This document shows positions 51,601-63,600 of a DNA stretch of 64,000 bases, in pieces. Position numbers and translations under genes: made by a program. Position 1 is the first letter of the stretch, and every line of letters begins with the position of its first letter. This DNA is from Cymodocea nodosa (taxonomy: Eukaryota; Streptophyta; Magnoliopsida; Alismatales; Cymodoceaceae). The DNA lies in the NCBI GenBank assembly GCA_036874045.1, contig CM072343.1:17132001-17196000 (forward strand), in the 5' to 3' direction. The notes beneath the pieces are model-generated. The model ran no database searches. It was not told where the DNA came from and was given only the letters and a program-made list of their open reading frames with translations.

Positions 51601-54600
51601 ATATTTGAGATGCAAAAAGTCTTAAATGCCAGTGCCCAAGTATGATAGTTGTTTTCGGTCAACTTTACTCTAGTAACAGTAAGCCAACCAAGAAGTAGGG
51701 ACTTTGAATGATTGCTTGTCCCAAATGATGATGATCTAGCAGCTTTGGTTCTGTTAGAGGTCCTAGAAGACTGGGATGAGCCATCTATAAGATCCTTATA
51801 GTAGGACATGTTAGAAAAGACTGAATGGGGTGACCTTTACCAAGGGTCGCAAACCTAGTTATCCAAGATGCAAGGATGATGTCGTCAAGAGGGAGAATAC
51901 ATGGACGAAGCTTAAAACGACTGGTTAGTAGTTAACGGAGCCATTTTAGGAGGATGATCGAATTGATGCATGTGGATTGATGAACAACAAGTTGGTGGGT
52001 AGAGGAGTAGGCATCTACGAAAGGTAGTGGTCTAGGAATGTTGAGATGTGGGAGCTAGCGTCAAGTGAATAGACAAATGGCAAGTGGAGGACCATCGCTC
52101 TAATACTAACTTGACTTAGGTTGAAGACGAAAAGATGAAAAAATGCATTTAGTGTTCAACATTTTACATAGTTCACTAGTCGGGTAAATGGACCATTCAT
52201 TTACCAAGATACACATAAGTATAAGCCTTTAATAGTTCCTATAAATACATGGGAGGGTTAGTGAAAGAGTAAATAATGGTGATGTGTCCAAAATATAATA
52301 GTTATACTATAATAATAAAGCATGCATAAAAATATCAAAAGAATTGTCCCATATTATTTTAGTAATGTGTATCTAAAAAATATACCTCATCAAGTCCATG
52401 TTGTGTTCCCTGTATTTGAAAAAAATTCAAATTATTTTTTGTTAGAAATATCCCAAACATGCCACGTGACGTGTCCAAAAGAATTCTAGCAGTATTATAT
52501 CTGACACAAGTTAGGTACAGTTGAGATGTATGTTTAGAAGATTCCATGAAACAAGATCTTTGAGGTCCTCAAAGTTATTAAGAAGTATGTAAACATGTCA
52601 TGTAACTCTTTACCTTTACTGGAATATTTTATTTCTTTTGTTGTTATAGGCCATGCAATTACCTTATATATGTTTTTTGTTATACTGATGCACCTACAAA
52701 AGTGGAATTCCTTTCTTGCAATTGATGCTTGGGGGCGTTCTAAGTGAACTGGCTCTACACAGTTGAGGTTCTGTCACAAGTCACAACGTGAAATTAGTCT
52801 AAATATTATGATAAAACACATATTTTGATCGATTCAGTCGTCAAAATCACCAACATTCACTCTTGTAATTTTTTTTCCTTATTGTTTATTCATATTTCTT
52901 ATCCAGAATCATGTTGTATTATTTCATAAAATAGTCTAACGAGGATGATCCCACTTCTAAATTTATGTGTTGATAGAATTTACTATGCTTTACCATAACT
53001 ATGTGGTATCAAAAAAGTTCCATTCATGTACATAAGATATACAAGTAGTATGTTCTTTAACATCGTAATTACTATTGAATAGAAAAGTTCTTATATCCAT
53101 AACCACAAATTATGCATTAACATTTTATCTATGTATGATTATTCATCATCCCTAACTTAGTGGTTAAGTTTGGGGTTGATGAATGCCTTTTGGGTAATGA
53201 ATTGGAGTGGCTGGAAAGCTCTTCTGGTTTTAGTTTTAGATTCTTGGAACTGTTACGTTTCCTTTACGATTGTGACTATCATGTTGATAATATTTTCTTT
53301 TCTATTTGCTTTTTCTAGTGAAATCTGTTCCTACCTTTTTTTTCCAAAATAAATATGGCAGTCATTAGAATCTGACTTGTTGCAGCCTGTTCATAAATGG
53401 ATGGTACGGCACATTTACTTCCCATGCTTGCGAAATGGGTTTCCAAAGGTAATGAAACTCAAGTTTTTTGTTAAAATGTATGTTAGTGTTAATTTGTTTT
53501 CTCCAAGGAAATTTATTTTTAAAAGAAAAGTTTAGTTTTTGGATTTAAAAATTTTAAAAGAAAAGTTTATTTTTAAAAGACTCTAGCGGCTGAAGATAAC
53601 TTTGGATGCTTTGTTACAATAAGGTCATTATGACCGTTATCAATAGGATCTACTCTTAGGGTTCTTAAGTGCAAGAGTCCATGCAATGAGTCATCTTCTT
53701 CGTTTTGCTTTGCTAGTTCTATAAATCATACTTACTAAGAAGTCAAGGTGACATGACGTTGGCTATAGGAACCTAAGGTGCCTGGGTGCCTAGGTGTCAC
53801 TTAAGCGTAATTTTTTTAATAATATATCTTTTTAGAACTACATATATATATTATTAGGGTATATGTGGACATTTCTAATAGAAATAAACTATAATCAGGC
53901 CCAAGCAACCCCGGGAATAAATAACACATTAACAAAATTTCATATCTAAAAGTCATAACATAATTGATTAATGACATTCCTTATGAATGATTACAGTTCA
54001 AAGATAACATCGTAACATGCAAATGTAAAATTCAAAAAAAGTTCAAGACACTACAGCATAAAAGTTCATTAAGGCAAACACTATAAACTAAATCACTAAT
54101 CCCTCATTTCACCATTGAACTCATCATTAAATTCAGGACATTCATACTTCTCATTGTCCTTGTCAATGAATTCTTATTCTTAGTGTTGAACAATGGGTTC
54201 TCTGCCTTTTCTTCTATTAAGTGGCAAGATTATCTCTACACCCATGTCCATGAGAAACTCCACAGCCACATGCTTGAGAATTTTGAGTTGATAAAGTTGT
54301 TCTTGCACTTTTTGGATGGGGGCAAAGTCATAGATTTTGACACCCTCATTGCTTCATCAACTTGTGCTGAAGTAAGCCTCTCATCTCCATAAACAATTTC
54401 ATGGTTTTCCCATCAAAGCTATAGTTTAATTCATTAACACAAATGGGATCAAAATCTTCATTAATGTTTCTTAACTTTCTCTTTTGAAATCATTTATAGA
54501 GGGCCTTATTGTACTTATGAAGAAGAGCTTTAATAATCTCTCATAGTCCAAATTCAATCTTATCTTAGTTTGAATCTATTAAAGTTTAGAAAGTAAACAA

Positions 54601-57600
54601 TTATTAAAATATGTTGATCAATATAAATTATAAGATGCCAAGACAACAGTAGTAATCAATTTTTAGTCCTTACAATCTTAAAGTTGCTCCAATTCCCCTC
54701 AAGTCAGAGCTGTTGCAATCTAAGCCAAAGATTTGGATGACAATCTTCTTTAGGGTCTTTTTTTGCACTTAGAATTGATCAAAAATGAATATAATAGAAT
54801 TTAAATTTTAATATAAAATGGAATTTGATAGAAATTATTTTTTTGGAATCTAATAAAATTGAAATCTATGTATTTGTGTATACTTAGGAAAATGATAGAA
54901 TTTAAAATTTATGTGTTTGTATGTGTAGGAACGTGATAAAATTTGAACTAAGTAATTTTGAATTTTAACGTGTATAATAACATGATTAATTTAAACTATA
55001 CTAGTAATTAAAATTTAACATTCCCATTCATCAAAATTAACAATGAAACATCAATTAATGTCATAACATCAATTCATACATGTCTTTTTCTGTATTATTT
55101 TCTTCATTTATTTTTTTTCTTATTATTACATTTTTTGGTTTTCTCTTCTCCTTTTTTTCTTTTCCTTTCTTTTTGTCTTCTTCCTCAGCCTCTAATTGAG
55201 CATTGCCATTGCTGTTCGGTGGCTTGTTTGGCATGGAGAGGAGTAGAGAGCATTTGTTAGGGGCCAATGCAAAGAGGAGCAAAGAGTTCGTTGGGGGTTG
55301 ACGTTGGTGTAAGACAGAGTGGCTACCGGTGCAATTGCAAGTTGTGAGCTGAATATTTGTTTGTTGATGACTTTCTGAAGTAGGTGGATGACTAGAACTC
55401 ATGAGAGGGGGTTGGTGTAGGTGGGTGGAAATGATTTCTGAAGGACGAGTGTTGGCAGGCAAGCACTGCAACAACAAGAGGAGAAAGTGTGCAGCAACCA
55501 GCAACAAGGGCTTTCACAAGAGGAGAAGGTGACCAGTCTGGAGAGGAGAAGGCATGTGGGGTTTTCGCAAGCCTTGGGTGAGGGTCTTCATGACTATTGG
55601 GCAAGGCTTTTTGTGAGGACAGGAGATCAATTTTGGACCCAAGGAGAGTGGAAATGAAATTCTGTGTCACAAGTTATCAGGGTGTTTATACCCAAAATTG
55701 AGTAGAAATAAAAAAGGAAGTGACGTGCACAAACACCCTACCTCCATGAATTTTAATTCCATCTAATTCTGGGTGTGCAAACACTCATTTAGTGAAGGAG
55801 TGTGAATTCCATAAACATCCCACTAATTCACTATATCTACAAAAAATGTGTTGAAGTCGTTAAAAATTAAAAGTATTGAAATTTCAAAATTTCTTAGTCA
55901 TAATAAGGATGTGACATCTTCTGCCAATTCACTTTCAAACTTGCCTTTTTTTGCTTATGCTCCTTTATGGTCATCATGATGTCCATCCTCTCCTTGTCTT
56001 TCACCATCACTTGGACATGATTTTCGAATGTCAACTCATACATGTCAACAACTTTACTTTTCGAATCATCTCTTTGTTTGCAGTACATTATAGGATTTAG
56101 AAATGCTCTTGGTCCATAGAAAGAATGATCAAAGTTCATCCAAGTCATCTATCAAGAATTGTTACTATAGGCTCATATTCACTTTCATTGTCTTCAAAGT
56201 TTTCTTTAATTGCAATTATGGATTTCCTTATTTCTTGTGCAATATAGCCTATGCAAGGACATGAAAGATATGGTGAGATGGCGGGTTTCTTGATGTTGGT
56301 AGATGGAGGGGAGAAGGAGGCAACTGTGAGGAAGGGGGCAGAAATGGAGGACATAATTGTGGGTTTAGTGGGGGAGAGTGCAAATGTAGGATGGTCTGGT
56401 TCGGTGGTCAAGAGCTGACCTTGACAGTCAAGCTTCTTCACTTGGAGTGAACATCTGGGGCCACGTAAAGAACTTCATTCATGCCTTGGGTGAGATGAAT
56501 GTCACAGTAGCAGCAGACAATATTTGTACTTAGGGTTTGCAATGAATTCAATCTCTTGGAATATTTGGGTGTGCAATGATCTAGCCAAACAAAAATTTGT
56601 GGGGTTTTGGTTAGAGAGCACAATGTTTCACTGTTGTATCTTCAGGAGACTAAACTTAGGGAGTTCACCATGGAAAAAATCTGGAGAATGAGCTGTGGTA
56701 GACTAGATGCATTTGTTATCATGGAGTCTCATGGCACTTCAAGAGGCATCTTGATATTATGGGATAGCAGAAAGTTCAACTTCATTCACAGCCACACAAT
56801 TTTTTTCTTGCTCAGTTCTTGGATAACATGGTAGTTGCAGGCAATGGGTGTGCACTACTTTTTATGGTCCTCAAGGAAGCTCAAACAGGGAACATTTTCT
56901 TCAAGAAATTGCTGATTTTCAGAGCAGATGGTCTCTTTGGATTGTGTTGGGGGACTTAATATGATCCACCATCCTTCAGAGAGGTCATCTGGTGGTGTCT
57001 TCACTAGGGAGATGCACCTCTTCTCAGAGTGGGTTGTGGTTGGCCCTCATTGATTTTACTTTGGAGAGGTGAATTGTAAACTTGGTTGAATATGTAAGAA
57101 TCACTAGTGATGTTGAAACTTGACAGTGCTCATCTATGTGGATTGGGAGAGCCTGTTTCCTAATGTGACTGCTCAAGGATTTGTCAGGGCTTGCAATGAC
57201 AATGTACCTATTCTTGTTGATTGTGGTAGACATTTTGTGAGAGTCCCATTTAGATTTGAGAGCAGCTGGCTAAGGAAGGAGTCTTTTATTAAGTTAGTTT
57301 CCTGGAGGTTGGATGCCTTTGGGAGTATTGCTGCAGTCAGATTGGATAGAAAGCTCAAGAGGATCAACAAGATTTTGAGAGAGTGGGAAACCGAACATAC
57401 ATCCAAGATGAAGGAGAAGCATGCGCTGGACACCATAGCTGAGCTTTACAAGTTGAAGCTACACTCCTGAATGATGAGAGGGGGAAGCGCCAACCTGTGA
57501 AGGAGGGTCTTCCTTATTGGCTTGAGTCTGAGGAGATAGCTTGGTGACAAAGGCCCTGAGAGATCTGGTTGAAGGAAGATGATAATAATAATAATACTGT

Positions 57601-60600
57601 TTACTTGCACAAGTGTACCTATGCCAGGAGAATCAACATCTCCAATATTTGTGTGGATGGGAATTGATCAAGTGGGGAGGAGGTTGTTCAGCTATTGCTT
57701 TTTCAAGAGCAAGTTTAAGATGCAATGGGAACAACATTGGAAGCTCTCATTCCTGCCAACTTTTACTGATTCAGATGTGGTTGTCTTGACTAAGACTTTT
57801 GAAAAGATAGAAGTTAGAGATGCTGTGTTTGGTTAGCAGGGGAGAAAGCAGACTTGATGACTTTCTGTCTATTTTTTCCAGCAATTTTTTGATGAGATTT
57901 GTCCATCTTTTGGTAAGGTTTTACATGAGTTGTGGGAGCAGAATTCAAACCTTGCAGCTTCAAATAAATCTTACATTTTCCTTATGCTAAAGAGAAGTGG
58001 CACAGAAGATGTGTACGGATTCAGGCCAATAAGTTTGGTGAGCATGTCTCTGAAGATCATTACGAAGGTCTTGATGAACAAGCTCCTCCAACTCTCCAAG
58101 TTATGCATGAGCTTTTTTCACCTTTCACAGACAATGTTCCTGTCTGACAGAAGTTTGGTTGACGGGCTTTTTGGTTGCATCGGAGATGATTACTGATTAT
58201 AAATACAAGTGGAACAGAAGGCTGGTCTTTACGGTGGACTTCAAGAAAGCTTTTGACACTTTGGATTGGGATTTTCTGTCCATTCTCTTAAGCCATACAA
58301 CTTTCCACCTAGGTGGATTGGTTGAATTAAAATCATCTTTGCTTCCTCCAAGGGAGAGTTGCCGGTCAATGGAAGGACAGGCCCATATTTTCATTTTTGT
58401 AGGGGGGTCAGGCTGGGGGATCCTCTCTCCCCTTTGATTTTTAAACTTGGGATGAATGTGCTGACCTACATGTGTCACCAGGTGATGGTTACAGGGGTGG
58501 AGGGTTAGGAGGCATAACATTCAAGTGGCAGTGTTACAGTATACAGATGATACATTGTTCTTCTCAGAGGTTTTGAAGAATCGGGTGGAGAAGTTGGACT
58601 TCAATCTTCAGGTGCTTACTTTGATTTCTGGGCTAACATGTGAACTTTAGCAAAGTTTTGATGTTTGCCATCAATATAGATCAGCAGGAGGTCGGGGACA
58701 TTGAATTGAAAGGTGGAGGGTGTACCAATGAATTACTTAGGTCTTCTGCTGTTATGGAGGAAAGCTAGTGCCTCAGATTGGCAACATCTAATGAACAAAA
58801 TTTCAGGGTGGCTGGAAACTTGGTCTTCTAGATTGCTGAGTTTTGGAGGTCAGGTAATGCTGCTTAAAAGTGTCCTCAACAGCATCCAGGTTTTCTAGAT
58901 GACAGTTTTCCCTCTTCCTAAGGGCATTATTCATGCTTTTGAAAGAATCTTTAGAAATTTCATTTTGTTGGTTGGAATACTGCTTGCTTGCCATTAGAGA
59001 TGGGCAGTTTGGGGGTTAAAGACCTTCAGGTATTCAACTTCTGCTTTGCAAACGTACTGGAGATGGGTCTCACAAGAAGACACTCTCTGGAGTCTAGACT
59101 GCCATTATCATTGGTAAAATGGGCATCAGGACAGGGTGGTTGGTGGTGGATATGTCTCTCATTTCTTGAAGACATGTTCAGGTTTCAAAGGAATTCTGTT
59201 GCTGCATTCATCATATTGCATTGGAATTGGTGAGAGAGAGCATGTTTTTGTCAAGGTGGATTGTTGCAGGATAGGATACTGGCACAAAATTTTTGGTCTT
59301 TATACTTTAGCACTAAATCCTTGGTGTCAAATCAATGATAATTTTTGTAACCAGGACTCTAGTTGGAATCTCAACCTGAAGGATAGCAGTTCAACTGCTA
59401 GGCATTTTGCCTAACTTCTGCTTACATGGAGACAATGATGATGGGCTGGTTTGAGTCTTTACTAGAATTGTTTGGCAAGCAAACTTTCCTCTAAGGGTTA
59501 GATACTTCATGTAGCTCCTCTTCATGGTAGGTTGCTCACAAACACTTACAGGGCTCATTGGATCGAAGGAGTGAGATCAGAATGTGTGTTGTGTGGGAGG
59601 GATGATGAAACAATTGTTAGGGTTTGTAGGTGTGGAGCCTGACTTGAGGTTCAAAAAATGCACTAGAATCTGGATGGACAATTCACTTTGTCGACAACCA
59701 TGATTTGGAATCCGGGTGCAGCACCAGATAGGGTGGAACATGTCACCTTATCAATGGTTGAGAGTTGGAATCTAGTTGACTTTTTAGATGAGGATGGTAC
59801 TACCATCTTGATATCTTACCAACAGTAGATGAGTTGGTGTATCCAATGGATCGGTAATGAAGGATAGTGGAAGCTAGTGATGATCGATGACATCTAGTTG
59901 TGAAGATTGAGGTTGAGCACCAACAGTGAGAGAGATGAACCGTTAGTAGCAAACTTGTAATCTTTAGGATTAGGGTTTGTACCGCCACCTATAAATAGGG
60001 ATGTACTGTAACCCTAAGTGAGAGAGCTAAGCTTGTGGAGTCCTCAAGGTGTAGCACCACAGTTGATAAGTTGACACTTGTAATCCTTTGATCTCCGTGT
60101 GTTTGAAGTAATAGATCTCATAGCTGCTTGTGGACGTAGGCATAGAGCCAAACCATGTATATCGTCGTGTTCTATTGGTGTGCTTATATATTTGTATATT
60201 TTGCAACTGTGTGTGTGTGCATGAAGGAGAGAATACACTAATCTTTAGGAGAGTAGCCGAACTCGATAGCTTTCACAATAGGCGAGAGATCTCGCTGATT
60301 ATTGCCGCTCGTGCGACATTCGCGGTTTTGGATAGGCGAACTGGATCTTAGATATTGTTTTGGATTCTATGTGAATGTGGAGAAGGGCAGTGAGGTTTGT
60401 GCTTAAAACCAACAAAGTAGTATCAAAGCGATTGGTTAGCTAGGTTGCACGGAAGTAAAGATGACCACACATGATGGTAAGGGTCTAGATGGAGAAGTTT
60501 GATGGAATAGACTTTGGATTTTAGAGGATGCAGATGGAAGATCTTCTGTACTAGAAGGATCTGCATGAGTCATTGAGCAGAATGAAGCTAGAAGGTATAG

Positions 60601-63600
60601 AATAGGAGCACTAGGAGTTGCTTGATAGAAAAACCTTGGGTTTGGTGAGGTTGTGTCTGGGGAGAAATGTTGTGTACAACATTACTTAGGAGGAGACAAC
60701 CGTAGGTCTGATGAGGAACATGTACGAGAAGCCATTTGTGGCTAATAAGGTACATTTGATGCATCGACTCTTTAATTTGAAGATGGCAGAAGGTGGTAAT
60801 GTGTCAAACCACATTAACAAGGTGAACTCGATCATCACCAAGTTGAGCTTTGTGAACATCAATTTTGATGATGAAGTGAAGACACTGATATTACTATTGT
60901 CATTGCTAGAAAACTAGTCAATGATAGCCACAAGTGTCAACGGTTCTCTAGGATATGAGAAATTGTAGTATAAAGATGTTTGGGGAATAATCTTGAATGA
61001 GGATATCTAGAAGAGGGACAATGGTGAGGCAAGTACGTCTGCTGCCGCTCTAAGTGTTGAAGATAGGGGGAGAAATTCTCGTAACCGTTCCAAGTCTAGT
61101 GGGAGAATCCGAAAGGGAGTCGTTTACTGGAACTGTAGGGATCCAAGTCATTTTCAGAGAGATTGCAAGGTTCCCAAGAGCACAACAGTAGAGTGTTTTG
61201 TAAATTTAGCTATTGAAGTGGAAGTCGATGACGCATTGCTATGCAATGTTGAAAGTTCTATGAAGTCCTGGTGCATTGACTCTGGTGCCTCCTATCATTC
61301 AATAGGAATTTAAGAAGCCCTCCAGAACTTTGATGAGTTGTTTAGGGGTATTTTGTACGTCAGAGACGGTAGAGGTCGAACATCTATGAAAGAGGTGATG
61401 TTATGTTGAAGACTAGTGGAAATTGATCGTAGAGGTTGAAGGAGGTTTGGTTTGTGCCAGATCTAAAGGGAAGCTTGATCTCTGCAGGTCAGTTGGATGA
61501 GGAGGGTTATCATACCATGTTTGGCAATGGTATGTGGAAAGTAATTTGTGGTGCCTTGGTTGTGGCAAAGGGATGAAAGATTGGTACCCTGTATGAAACC
61601 TCTGAAATTATGAAAGGTACTGGTGCTAAGAAGATGGTTGCGTTTGAGGATTTTGTTGGACATTGCAAGGGAAGCAGAGTCGAAACTGGAAGTTGTGGGA
61701 GGCCCAAGGTCAACAAGTTCTAAAATCCAGGTGTGGGCAACTGTAATCTAGGTAAGTACAATCGAAAATCGGTAGTCTCTGTGGTGGAAACTGACATGAA
61801 GGTAGTTGCATCAATAGGAAGACCTATGCAAGGAAATGGAAAGGCACAACCTTTAGAGAAACACAAGGAGTACGATAAGAAAGTTGCCTATTTGAAGTAC
61901 AAGAAGGTATGAAGGGTGAAAGACATGATTAGGGTGGGTGATGGTCCAAATGGTGAGTTCCTTGAAAGTCACACAATAAAGTTGGTTGTTGACAAGTCCA
62001 ATATTGGCATGGTGGTTCTGGGAGGAGGTGAAAATGTTGTTAGAGTGGGAGCTTCTTTGTAGTGGGAAGGCTTTGGAAAGTCAAACAGGGTAGAAGTGCC
62101 CAACTGGAGTAGTTGGCTCCATAGACTGTGGACTGGCATCTGATGGAACAATTGTTAGGGTTTATAGAATTCAGCCTATCAAAATTCTAGGGTTACTTAG
62201 ACAGGTCTGGACAGGAAGTGACTATAGTTGGTGTGTTGACCTTTCTTTGAAACACATTGATGTGCACATGTATGGTTGTTGGGTAATCCCTTAAAAATTT
62301 GTACTCTATTGTGTTTGCTTGTCAAAATACATGATCTATTGTTGAGTGAATAATATAGAAACGTAGGGGAGCAACTCTTGAAGTCAGTCTCTAAGTGGAA
62401 GATTGTTAGGGTTTGCAGGTGTGAAGCCTGACTTGAGGTTCAGGAAATACATTAAAATTCAGATGGGCAATTCACTTTGCCAGTAGCCATGATCCATAAT
62501 CTAGGTGTAGCATTGGATAGAGTTTTATCAACAGCTGAGAGCTGGAATCTAGTTAACTTTTCAGATGAGGATGATACTGCCATCCTGATATCTTGCCAAC
62601 GATGGGTGAGTTGGTGTATCCAATGGATTGACAATGGAGGATAGCGGAAGCCAACGATGATCGATGACATCTAGCTATAAAGATTGAGGTCAAGCACCAA
62701 AGGTGAGGGAGATGAACCATCAGTGACAAACTTGTAATCTCTAGGATTAGAGTTTGTACCATTGCCTATAAATAGGGACGTACTGTAACCTTAAGTAAGA
62801 GAGTTGAGCATGTGGAGTCTTTAAGGTGTAGCGTCGCAACTGGTAAGTCAACGCTTGTAACCTTTTGATCACGAGTTTGAAGTAATAGATCCCATATCGC
62901 TTGTGGACGTAGGCATAGTGCCGAACCATGTATATTGTCATGTTCTATTGGTGTGCTTGTGTATTCCATGATTGTGTGTGTGTGTGAAGGAGAGAATGCG
63001 CTAATCTTTGAGAGAGCAGCCTAACTTGACAGTTTCCACAGCAGGCGAGAGGAGATCTTGTCGATTACTGTCGTTCATGTGACGTTTGTGGTTCCAGATA
63101 GGCGAACCAGATCCCAAATATTATTCTAGATTCCGTGTAAATGTGGAGAAGGGTAGTGGGGTTTGTGCTCAAAACCAACAATCCCACACCTTTTGTTTGA
63201 CTATGAGAAATCTAAAACTTTGGCCTATTCTCTTGGGTCTTGTCATTCAACCTGGGTATCAACTAGAGGAGTGGATGAGTTTCCTAAATTCGATTCAGTG
63301 TATAACAAAGGCAAAGATGACTAAAGCAGGCAGGTCCTTCTGATGTTGTATGTGATATGCTGGTCCATTCGGTTTCACAGAAATGCAGTGGTTTTTGAGC
63401 AAGTCAGGTTGTGCATGGAGGATGTTATCTTCACTGCTATATTCTTTAATTTATGGGTGGCATGTTTTAATTTGTAATCTTCTTTTATTTATTTCCTTGT
63501 CTTCGTGACTTTATCATCATGATAATGCCTATTGAACCTTGGATATATCTTATTGGTTTATAATGAGAGGCATCCTTCTCAAAACATCAAGAAAGGAATG

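Larger units (their letters stand above)
47541..52234 (-). mobile_element. Copia retrotransposon with perfect target duplication, decayed
   Basis: The LTRs are 47541–47660 and 52109–52234 (120 and 126 bp). On the minus strand each starts TATTAAAGG and ends CCTAAGTCAAGT. GTTCC flanks both sides exactly (47536–47540 and 52235–52239). The polypurine tract CTTGAGGGAGAG precedes the 3' LTR, and a decayed primer site, TAGTATTAGAGCG, follows the 5' LTR. The interior, about 4.4 kb, encodes gag, protease, integrase, RT and RNase H in Copia order with many stops. The terminal TG…CA is mutated in both LTRs. Confidence 0.9.
44335..53385 (+). other. DGAT1 intron 11 (9,051 bp)
   Basis: Holds a SINE relic, a LINE fragment, a possible Copia primer-site remnant, a direct repeat and a full Copia (all listed). 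44540–45400 and 52260–53385 show nothing further apart from AT-rich sequence. Confidence 0.8.
59615..63177 (+). mobile_element. Nonautonomous Copia-type LTR retrotransposon inside the LINE
   Basis: The 5' LTR is 59615–60411 and the 3' LTR 62404–63177; both start TGTTAGGGTTTG and end AAACCA. ACAAT flanks both sides exactly (59610–59614 and 63178–63182). A primer site, AGTAGTATCAAAGC, follows the 5' LTR by a few bases. The interior, about 2 kb, keeps gag, protease and GAG-pre-integrase but has no integrase core, RT or RNase H, so the element would have depended on a helper. The first ~70 bases of the LTRs differ at roughly one site in seven, so the insertion is old. Confidence 0.92.
56200..63530 (+). 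mobile_element. L1-like LINE, near full-length ORF2, split by a Copia retrotransposon
   Basis: ORF2 begins near the ATG at 56542 ([17 protein letters not shown]) and runs to 59614, then resumes at 63183 and ends near 63475. The two parts are in one domain: [11 protein letters not shown] stops at the insert and PHLLFDYEK continues after it. Domains are an endonuclease, a reverse transcriptase and a zf-RVT region. Many stops and frameshifts make it inactive. 56200–56540 may be the end of ORF1 (a Gly/Lys-rich stretch). No poly-A tail is obvious. Confidence 0.8.
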
